From assembly GCA_030549335.1 (NCBI GenBank), contig CM060198.1, forward strand, positions 47,581,353-47,645,352: DNA of 64,000 nt. Direction: 5' to 3'. The translations under genes and the position numbers were made by a program. The notes below the pieces were generated by a model that was given only the letters and a program-made list of their open reading frames with translations, made no database searches and was not told the origin of the DNA. Below are positions 56,057 to 64,000 of this stretch, piece after piece; position 1 is the stretch's first letter; each line of letters begins with the position of its first letter. This DNA comes from Pontederia crassipes (Eukaryota; Streptophyta; Magnoliopsida; Commelinales; Pontederiaceae).

Positions 56057-57346
56057 TGATGCGTAAAATGATGTAGCAAAATAAAATCGCTAGCAAGTGC
56101 ACTAGTCGCTCAAGTAATATAGTAATAGGAGTAAGAGTGTCGAACTTACGAGAAATATTATTAATAAAATATCTGAATTTATAAATTAATAAGAGAGGAA
56201 AAACATGAATTTTGAAAATGAGTTTTGTAAAATAAAATAAAGAAAATAAGATAAAGATAAGATAGTGGTGTTGAAGTTAGGCCTTGGGATGAAAATAGAT
56301 TAGGATAAATATTTGAATCAAAAGCGTTAAGCACAATTACTAATTGATCAGAAAAGATTAAAACAAATAATATAGGGTCCAAGTAATTTCCTTTCAATAA
56401 TAATCTTCTAAAATGAAATAAATAAAAATATGAAGTTCATCATAGAAATTCTGGAGAGATAATAAAATAATAATAAAAATTGGAAGAATTACACCAAGAA
56501 TAAAATAGAGCTCTCAAATCTGGGCAGACAGTTGGGCAGCCTCTCGGAGTTGATCAGGGTCGCGATCAACTTCCAGCCGTCGCACCTCTCTCCTTTTGGT
56601 CGTAGCCTGCAGAGCTCACGACTCGCTATGAAAGAAACCTGAACTTCCAAGCACCCATTGGGATGACGGCTTCTTCACGTATTTATAGGTGCGGACGGCC
56701 TTCAATTTGATCCCGGTCGTAATATCGTACGTCTGGATTTAAAGTTATGCGATAAACTCGGCCAAAATGATAAATGCTTTTCATCATTACGCCCAAAGAT
56801 AAATCCTTCTTATCTTTACCCCCTTTGAAACTCGGCCAAAACGAAATTCTTTTATCTTTACCCCTTCATATCTCGGCCAAAACAAAGAATTAAATCTCGT
56901 TACGCTCAAACAATTTTATCTTTACCCCTTCATATCTCGGCCAAAAACACAAATTTTCTCTTAATCTCAGCTAAAAGAATGATTTCATTTGAGTTAACGG
57001 CCGTAACACCTCTTTTGAATCGGTGTTGGAGTTCTCGGGTGATAAACATATTTGAATTGGAGATCTCGGCCGTAAAGATAAATTCTTCGGAATTTCGGCC
57101 GATACGTCACAATCCATCTAAATCTCGGCCGATACGTCCAATCTTAATCATATATTCGATTTTTCTTGCAAAATAATTATCAAAATTTAGTTAATCCATC
57201 CACAATTAAAATATTCAGAGAATTAATAATTAAAATTGATAAATCTGAAATTACGATTAAAAGTGACTAAAATGATGCATGCCATGATCAAATTACAGAA
57301 AAAACTAAAATAGTAATCTAAAATATGTTGTATTTTGCATGCATCA
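56057..57346 (-). repeat. 3' LTR of the pol-less Athila-like element
   Basis: Begins TGATGCGTAAAATGATG and ends TTGCATGCATCA. The minus-strand TATA box TATAAATA is at 56680-56687. Compared with the 1,714-bp LTRs, the R/U5 part with the CCAGTTTGTGG words is deleted, joining near 56325. Confidence 0.9.
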
Positions 57347-58450
57347 AACTCCCCTAAGCTTAAAGTCTTGCTTGTCCTCAAGCAAAAATTCAAAAGCAAG
57401 CTCAAAAAACATCATAGCCTCCACATTATCAATTGACTAATTTTCTCACACAGTTCTTCTGCACACCTACTAAGCATCTTATCATTTTCCATGCACTTAG
57501 CTTCGTAGAGGTTCTGAATGCTACACAAATTTAAACAGTCTCAAATTCAGCCTTGTAGAAAAATAAATTGTCTGTCAAATAATAGCATTAATATTGAACA
57601 AATAAGTACTAATTGAGCTTAAAACTTTTTTCTCTTTTTTTTTCAACTTTATTTTCAATCATCTTAAAAGTTCTAATCTTCAAGCAGGATTGCAGAAGGA
57701 AGTCCATGTAGCGGGCTTTAGACTGATGACTCCCAGACCAGATGGCCTTAGAGTTTTTTTCAACAGGTGATAAGGCACCCCTTGAGTTTACTTGCCCGAA
57801 CAACCAAGGTTTTGAATGAAGAGTTAGAACTTAGCCATGATTTAGTACTCCGGTGCTTCTCCATATTTCACCAGATGGTCCTTGTAGCAAGCTTTCGATC
57901 GACGGATTCCAGAGCAGTTGCCTTTAGGTCGCCGGGCATGAACCCCTACGGATCTAATTACCCGAACACACCTTGGTTCCAGATAACACTTTTGTACCTA
58001 CACATAACTTTATTCAACTTTTTTTCACTATTTTTTTACATTTATTTTTTAAGCTCAAGGAGTACTTAATATAGTCAATAAAAAGGCTACTACTATTAAG
58101 ACTTAAAAGAATAAAAAGGCATGAATATGATTTTGTCGTCTAGTCATTCATAATTCTACTTAGCATAGGCACATAGTCCATAAGTTTAATACTGAAATAA
58201 CAAGTGATAAGAAAGAAAAGCATTCAAATTTCATCAGTTAATGATATGTCTTCGAACTTTTACTTAAGATAATTAAAACAGTAAGACAAAAGTTAGTAAG
58301 ATGGTAGCAAAAATAACTGCATGCAATGGTATTTTTGGGAAAAAAATTTTCAATTTTTTTGGATTTTTGGAAATACATGCAAACATAAGCAAATAAAAAG
58401 AAAGAAACATGCAATGCATGAAATGCAAACTCCCTCAAGCTTGAACTAGA
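57347..58450 (-). other. Conserved 3' noncoding block with two polypurine-like tracts
   Basis: On the minus strand, a tract related to AAGCTTGGGGGAGTT lies at 57347-57362, next to the LTR, and a second one (AAGCTTGAGGGAGTTTG) at 58428-58444. Between them the sequence is collinear with 32388-33496 of the plus-strand element, including the two related blocks with CTGCTAC-GGACT. Frames here (57609-57803, 57767-58069, 58238-58531) show no domain. Confidence 0.7.
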
Positions 58451-58697
58451 CACTGTAGTGTTAAGCCAGCAAGGGATATTCAATAAAAAGGAAAAATAAA
58501 GAAATGAAAATAAAGAAAAGGGAAAAGACACAACCGGATTTACTGTCTGTGAGGTAGCGATGGTGGATGGTAGCCGAGATGTCCTTGGTGCATATGATAC
58601 TCATGGATGCGCCTCATCATGCGAACATGCTGATTCTGAAGGGATTCGAAGCGACCCTGACGATCATCCATATTGCTAAAGTCAGCTCGAATGTTGG

Positions 58698-59846
58698 TCA
58701 ATTCCTGAGCCTATCGATGTTGCTCTTCTTGAATAACATGCAGCTCTCCTGCTTGACGAAGTTGCTCTTCCTGAAAGACGTGGAACTCCCCTGCCTGACG
58801 AAGTTGCTCATCGTACATTTTTGGTGTGGCTGATCAATTGGGACAGATGATCCTGCAGGTGAGATTAATGGAGCCGCGACTTGCCTAAAAAGGAGCCAAT
58901 GATTTGGATTAATTGGCGTAAAAGCATCTCGATCTGAGCAAGGCACCTCCTGATTGTGGCCTTTAAATAAATTGTTGCCTCCTAAATTGTTGGTCTTCAC
59001 GAGACCCATAGCCTGAATAGTCCTACGAGTGAGGTGGGTGTTTCCTGGCACAGCTTCAAGATCATCCAAGTCAAGTTGTAGCTGTTGAGCAATAGGTGTG
59101 AGAAGGGCGCCCATATTAATGCTACCGCCATGATGAGTAGTGCGGCGCTGGAATCGACGAATGATGAAGGCACCCACATTAACATGAGTTCTGTGAAGCA
59201 TGCTGTGGATGATGTATAACTCTCCCTCTGAGATGGCACCATCATTATCACTGTGTCCGCTTAAGGTGTTGCTTAGCATGCAATGGACGTAGCGCAGAAC
59301 AGGATTTTGCATTGAGATGTCTTTAGCTGTGTTCCAAACCAAGCGGTCTTCTTCTATTATCTGTTTCCAAAAAGTTTCAGCATCAAATTCAGCAGGTACA
59401 GAAGGAGATTCATGGTTTGGGAATCTATAAATATTATTAATCTCTCCTAGAGTGAGAGTAAAGGGCCGCCCATAAAGTTGGAATGAAATGCGGGGATGAT
59501 CATAGTTCCTGCCGTCTAAATGAAAGACCTCCAAGGATGAGAGAAATTTCATAATTAGTACTTCATAAGTTGGCCACCAGGAATGCACAAAGTCAGAGAG
59601 TCCAATTTGTGAAAATAATAGATCAATATCTGCAAGTAAATTATACTCCCTGAGCAATTCTGTATCCGAAAATCTGGTGGTGTGAATTCGAATCTCAGAC
59701 ATCCATTCATATCAAGCTTGATATTCCGGCTTAGTCCAATAATAATCTCCGGGATAGGAGATTAATTGTGACGGATGTGGGACCGACTGAGCATTTGGAT
59801 GTCATTGTTCGTGACGTCCTCTCCAAATATTAGCAAATCGTCTCAT
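58698..59846 (-). pseudogene. ATHILA ORF-1-like protein (post-pol accessory ORF)
   Basis: An ATG at 59844-59846 starts MRRFANIWRGR. The frame continues through two stops (59802-59804 and 59712-59714) into a 334-codon open stretch from 59702. Residues after MSEIRIHTTRF resemble the plant retrotransposon ORF-1 (ATHILA ORF-1) family: a LLREYNLLADIDLLF region, a YEVLIMKFLSSLEVF segment, ISFQLYGRPFTLTLGEINNIYRFP, then a helical region with RRFQRRTTHHGGSINMGALLTPIA. The C-terminal end repeats KSNFVKQ-SCMLFKKS-like units encoded by a ~42-bp tandem repeat (58735-58815). Its role in retrotransposons is unknown. It lies where envelope-like genes sit in Athila elements and has no counterpart in the element at 23250-35225. 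Confidence 0.7.
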
Positions 59847-59849
59847 GCT

Positions 59850-60858
59850 TGATCGGTCAAAAGAACGGTTGCAGCTCGGTCGCTAAAGTTTCGGCCGAAG
59901 TCGGAATGTCGGCAGAGAGGGGATCTCGGCCGTAAGGTATGTATGCTAGAGTGTCGGCCGATTCAATGAAGAGCTCAGCAAGATGACTCAGCCATAAAGA
60001 GATGTCATCGATGAAATTGGCGGCTGAATCTCGATCGTAATATGTGTCGGCCGTAAGGAAGTAGTTGATGAAGAACTTCGGCCGTAGTTGATGAAGCTCG
60101 GCCGTAGGAGTAAGATGAACCTCGACCATAGTGTTGGCAGTCGTAAGGAACGAGGGCGATGGTGCTTTTGGGCGTAAGGGAGCGGCGGTGACGACGTCGG
60201 CTTTCGTCCGGGCGTAAGAGAGCAGCGGAGACTTCGGCCGTAAGAATGTGGTGCTTGATCTGCAAGGATGTGGAAGGGGTAAGAATTTAAAGGAAACTTT
60301 AGGCGTAAACTTACCTTTCCCACGTGATGCGCGCAGTGATCGACCGATTCCAAGGTGATTCTTCCATTTCGCCTTGTCATGTCTCAGCCGTAAAAGAACA
60401 GGGCTGTTGTGGCAGGGTGTAATGAGGGTGGCAGCTCGTCTTGTCATGTCCGTTGGAGTCTTTACGGTGTGGTCGTCGAGGTGATGTTCGACCATAACGA
60501 GGTGGCAGTGTCTTCTCGTTCCGCCTTGTCTCAGGTCTTACGCCCCTGCTTTCTTTTTCTTTTTCTTTTTTTTTCGTGTATGTTATTCAGAATGAATGCG
60601 CATGCACGCCACGTAACATTACGTAACATGATTCAAATTTCGATGCATGCATATGTCTCGTTGGCGTGTCCGCATTTCTCCCCTAGCATAAATGAAATAT
60701 TAATTAGATGACTCCAAACATAAAATAAATAAAAATCAACCAAACTAATTTAAGGTAACTAAAATATAAATCAATAATTGATTAAAAACTAATTTAAAGA
60801 AAAGGGTAGAAATAGTTCTGAATTTATAGTCTTCAGCTCGACTTAGTCCTAATGAAGA
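59850..60858 (-). other. CGGCCG-motif block and pol deletion site
   Basis: 59870-60560 is dense in TCGGCCGTAAGG/ACTTCGGCCGTA motifs and corresponds to 31840-32280 in the plus-strand element (shared GACATGACAAGGC). Long frames here (59857-60495 and two others) come from the motif repetition and I do not call them genes. Between about 60560 and 60858 is AT-rich sequence; the whole of PR-RT-RH-IN is missing at this junction. Confidence 0.65.
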
Positions 60859-62188
60859 TCAAGGTCTATTTTGGTCTTCTCCTCTTGGATTTTTCTCTGT
60901 GTTGCTTGGGAGAGAGCCCGGTGTACGCCCAATCAGTTGTGTCGCCATCTGGCCCAATTGTCTTTCTAAATTTCGAATTGATGCATCCTGACTCGTGGCT
61001 CGAGATTCTATATTCTTTTGCAACGATTGCATGGTGTCTATGATCTGTGCCATCATCTCCTGCATGTGATTTGATGATTGATATTGGGGAGCATCAGGTT
61101 GTCTTTTCAGAATATAATCTTTTGATGGACCAGAAGGTTGGCCTTGATTTTGATTATAGGCAAACTTTGGATTGTGTCTCCAACCATAATCGTTGCTCCT
61201 GAAAAATGAGTTGAAAATAAAGTTAGCATTTTCCATTTGATTTAAATCCGAAGTGTTACCTGTAGGGCAATAATTGTTCAAATTTCCCATTAGTGACATC
61301 ATCTGCTAGAATTTTTGATTAAGTGACTCCAGTTGAGCCACTATTTCAAAAGATTGTATTCCTTGTGCAGCATGTACACCCTGAGTTCGGCGAGATGGTC
61401 TCCTTTCTTGGCTTGACTTGAGGGCTACAGCTTCAATAATATCATGTATCTCACTAGGACGTTTAGATCCCAGCACTGTCCTCAGCAGCTGCTGATTGAT
61501 CGAGCTTATCTTGATCTACAGCTCGCAATCCTTGGTAGAAATCTTCCATCACTTGCCACTTTGGAGTCCTATTATCAGGAACTCTGGCCAGCAGCTCCTT
61601 ATATCGTTCCCAAGCCTCATATAATGTTTCATCATCGTCTTGAACAAATGCCCTCAACTCTCTTCTATATTTGCCTACTTTTTGTGGTGGGCAATATTTT
61701 TCAACAAACTTTTCTACCAGCTCCAACCATGAGTGAACTGATCCTGCAGGCAAAATTTTGAACCATGTAAAAGCTTTGTCACGTAAGGATTGTGAAAATA
61801 ATAATAAACGAATAACTTCAATAGAAACATTATTATTTCTAAAAGTGCTAAGAGTGGCAAGAAATTTGTCAAGGTGATCGTGAGGGTCTTCATGAAATCC
61901 TACTCCAAATTGAGATGCTTGTATCATCCTCACGATTGTCGGATTGATCTCAAAATTATTTGCATTGATTTCAGGCAGCACAATGCATGATTCTCGATCA
62001 TTATATCTGGCCAAGACATACTCTCTCATAGAGAGTTCTGCTTCATCTTCTCGTCGATTATTCTGTGGTGGAACTAATTTATTTTGTTGTTCTAGTCTCT
62101 GATTGTCGCGTGCTTGTTCAGCCATTCTTCTTATATTTCTTCGAAATCGGCGAGAAGTCCTTTCAATTTCATGATCAAATTCCAACAA
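60859..62188 (-). pseudogene. gag: Truncated gag of the pol-less Athila-like element
   Basis: The 62188-61463 frame matches residues 1-~240 of the gag at 26463 (LEFDHEIERT, EDPHDHLDKFLATL, WFKILPAGSVHSWLEL, CPPQKVGKYRRELRAFVQDD) and stops after DSAGI by frameshift. 61302-60859 continues with MMSLMGNLNNYCP, NANFIFNSFFRSNDYGWRHN, EEMMAQ-type repeats and LPSNTEKNPRGEDQNRP, then a stop. The zinc knuckle is mutilated: only NLNNYCP remains where the other copy has CNNCGGGHASNYCP. The protease is absent. Between the frames, 61303-61462 is recognisable gag in another frame. Confidence 0.88.
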
Positions 62189-63849
62189 TGGATTTGAATT
62201 CCTTGTGCGATGTCTGAAACTATCATAAGATTCCAGGATTGGTTGTGATTAAATATTCAATAGTACCTGCAACAACCAATTTTCAGCAAAAGAAAGAAAG
62301 ATAAAATATATTAAAAAAATAAACAGAAAGAAATATAGATAATAGGTCATGAAGAAATAAGATTTAAATTGATAAAATAAAAGTTTTTCGAATATTATCG
62401 AATTAAAAATTCATTAGTCAGAGAAAATATTATCCGAAACTGAATTATGGCCGCCAAACATTCGTCAGACCAATTCAAAATATAACATCTCGACCGAAAG
62501 TAATTCAAATAGATGATTGTAAAAATTGGCCATAAAACTTGGAAGAATTAACGATGACGTCCCAACACACCGGCACAAAACTTAATTTACGGCCGCATAG
62601 TCAATAATCAGAGAAGATAATTAGATTTGACCGCCGCCAAACACAAGATCCCGGCCGAAATTAGAGTAGTAGGACATAAAATAATCTGATTTGGTCGTAA
62701 AAACCATGAGACAGTGTCGAAGGGATCAACGTGAATAGGTACGCATGCGTAAAACTCGTTAGATTACGACCGAGATAACATTAAATTAAAATTCCAAACC
62801 AAATTACGAATTCATCAAAGTCAGCCGCAAACACTTCTCGGCCGCAAAATCGAATAATTAATCAATCCGTGCGCAAGGGAAATAAATCAATTCGATCACG
62901 TGGATAAAGAGAATCTTGATCGTAAAATTCAGATAAAGATTGCTATTAAAATCGAAGTGAGTCAGAAGATTAGAAGTTTACGGCCGAAATGAAGTCGACA
63001 TGAATCATTACGGCCGAAAAATAGAAAGCTGTCCACGTCTCAGTCGTAACACAAATTGTATCAGCAATTGAAATACGAATCCAACTATTAAGGCGACAAA
63101 TAAACATTACGGCCAAAAAAGGAATATGTCATTACGTCGACAACCTTTGGCCATAGAACAGAAGAGGGTTTCGGCCGAAATAAAAAAAATCGAACGAAAT
63201 ATCGACAAATGAATCTTTACGGCCGAGAAGGAGCACAATTCATATCGGCCGTAAGTCAGAGATTAAAACAACGAAGATATTAATAATGAGTCATTACGAC
63301 CGAAACTGAATTAAGTCGATTCTTTACGGCCGAAATAGAATAAACCACTTTGGCCAAAACAAAATCAAATCATGGCGTAAAACAAAATTTGGGCAATTAA
63401 AACATTACGGCCGAAAATGAAAATCGAAACTTATTCGAATAGAGCGTAAAAATTTAAACCATATATAAATCAACCGAAACAAGGTCAAATCAAGATTGTA
63501 CTACTCATGGCGTAAAATAACGTTCGGATAAACATTACGGACATAAAATAAAAGATTAAAACTCGATATTGCGAGGCCGTAAAACTAGTAAAGCCGACAA
63601 AATAAATTACGATCGTAAAATCATAAGTCGACGGTGTGATCCGAAAAATCCAATCGGCGTCAGAATTTAAGCCGAAAGTTGACAAAATAAATAATGTCGT
63701 GACCTTTATCTGCAAAAGAAAAATATTAGATTATTCACAGAAATAAAAATAATTAAAACAAATAGTACATATTTACAAAGAATTATTTATAATTTATTTA
63801 CATCCCCTAATAATTCATAAAATTTAGAAATTAATTAATAAAATATTCT
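62189..63849 (-). other. Untranslated leader of the pol-less element, CGGCCG-motif array
   Basis: Collinear with 24988-26462 of the plus-strand element. From about 62440 to 63620 degenerate TTACGGCCGAAA and ACGACCGA words recur every 30-60 bp. No coding domain is seen (the 63485-63715 frame is compositional). Confidence 0.7.
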
Positions 63850-63864
63850 CCGGCAATGGCACCA
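63850..63864 (-). other. Primer binding site, mutated tRNA-Asp type
   Basis: The minus strand reads TGGTGCCATTGCCGG, against TGGCGCCGTTGCCGG in the complete element (24970). The two differences are CG-to-TG and CG-to-CA changes, as expected from methylcytosine deamination. Confidence 0.75.
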
Positions 63865-63870
63865 AAAACT

Positions 63871-64000
63871 TGATGCGTAAAATGATGTAGCAAAATAAAA
63901 TCGCTAGCAAGTGCACTAGTCGCTCAAGTAATATAGTAATAGGAGTAAGAGTGTCGAACCCACGAGGAATATGATTAATAAAATATCTTAATTTATAAAT
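63871..64000 (-). repeat. 5' LTR of the pol-less Athila-like element, start only
   Basis: TGATGCGTAAAATGATGTAG and the following 110 bases nearly duplicate 56057-56186. The remainder lies beyond the window. Confidence 0.9.

Larger units (their letters stand above)
56057..64000 (-). mobile_element. Athila-like element lacking pol, with extra ORF-1 gene (right end outside window)
   Basis: Minus orientation. The 3' LTR is 56057-57346 and the 5' LTR starts at 63871 and leaves the window. From 5' to 3' on the minus strand: primer site, CGGCCG-rich leader, truncated gag (62188-60859), CGGCCG-rich block (60560-59850), ATHILA ORF-1-type gene (59846-58698), conserved noncoding block, two polypurine-like tracts, LTR. 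Protease, RT, RNase H and integrase are entirely missing. The LTR family is the same as at 23250-35225, but its LTR is shorter (1,290 versus 1,714 bp; about 420 bp missing around 56325). It inserted five bases inside the end of the gypsy LTR at 53325-56056. Confidence 0.9.

Noticed and set aside
59857-60495. 212-codon minus-strand frame and two overlapping frames
   Set aside because: Lies in the CGGCCG-motif block; the collinear block of the other element (31880-32270) is not open in the same way, and no domain is visible.

Overview
This window is plant nuclear DNA. It carries Ty3/gypsy retrotransposons of two plant lineages (a chromodomain-bearing Tekay/Del-like element and Athila-like elements with a tRNA-Asp-type primer site), CACTA (En/Spm) transposons, a tRNA-derived SINE, a LINE fragment, and relics of plant genes: a plasma-membrane-type Ca2+-ATPase, a CRINKLY4-related receptor ectodomain, and plant mitochondrial cox2. 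I cannot name the species. The only long gene-like frame that is not transposon-derived is the 365-codon CRINKLY4-related reading frame at 2884-3981 (minus). I see no rRNA, functional tRNA gene or CRISPR array.

Layout. 1-560: end of a minus-strand gypsy LTR and its polypurine tract. 955-1560: Ca2+-ATPase pseudogene. 1671-2040: a CACTA terminus holding a SINE. 2041-4700: CRINKLY4-like copy A with flanks. 4740-5640: GC-rich low-complexity DNA. 6225-6390: a cox2 fragment. 6640-8318: a decayed LTR and another CACTA terminus. 8785-18244: a complete but decayed chromovirus-type gypsy element (target duplication CCACT). 18390-19212 and 39375-41320: the two halves of CRINKLY4-like copy B, split by a 20.2 kb CACTA element (19213-39374, target duplication TCC). 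That CACTA is itself loaded with an Athila solo LTR (20850-22666), a complete 11,976 bp Athila-like element (23250-35225, target duplication ATCGG) and an unrelated solo LTR (35243-36258, target duplication CCACC). 41322-49552: a second CACTA of the same family with its 5' end missing but with recognisable TNPD and TNPA transposase genes. 49553-53304: a third CACTA transposase relic. 53325-56056: a gypsy LTR of the family seen at position 1. 56057-64000: a minus-strand Athila-like element running off the window; it keeps part of gag and an extra ATHILA ORF-1-type gene but has lost pol.

How the parts fit. The original locus seems to have held a duplicated CRINKLY4-like ectodomain gene. Copy A keeps an open frame and a TATA-like box. 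Copy B took two Trp-to-stop changes, a LINE in its promoter and a CACTA insertion in its coding region, and the CACTA then became a landing pad for retrotransposons. Exact target duplications at four elements, together with the uninterrupted copy A, let the order of insertion be read directly. The two Athila-like elements are structurally complementary: one has pol and no extra ORF, the other has the extra ORF and no pol. Both are saturated outside their coding regions with a short CGGCCG-centred motif.
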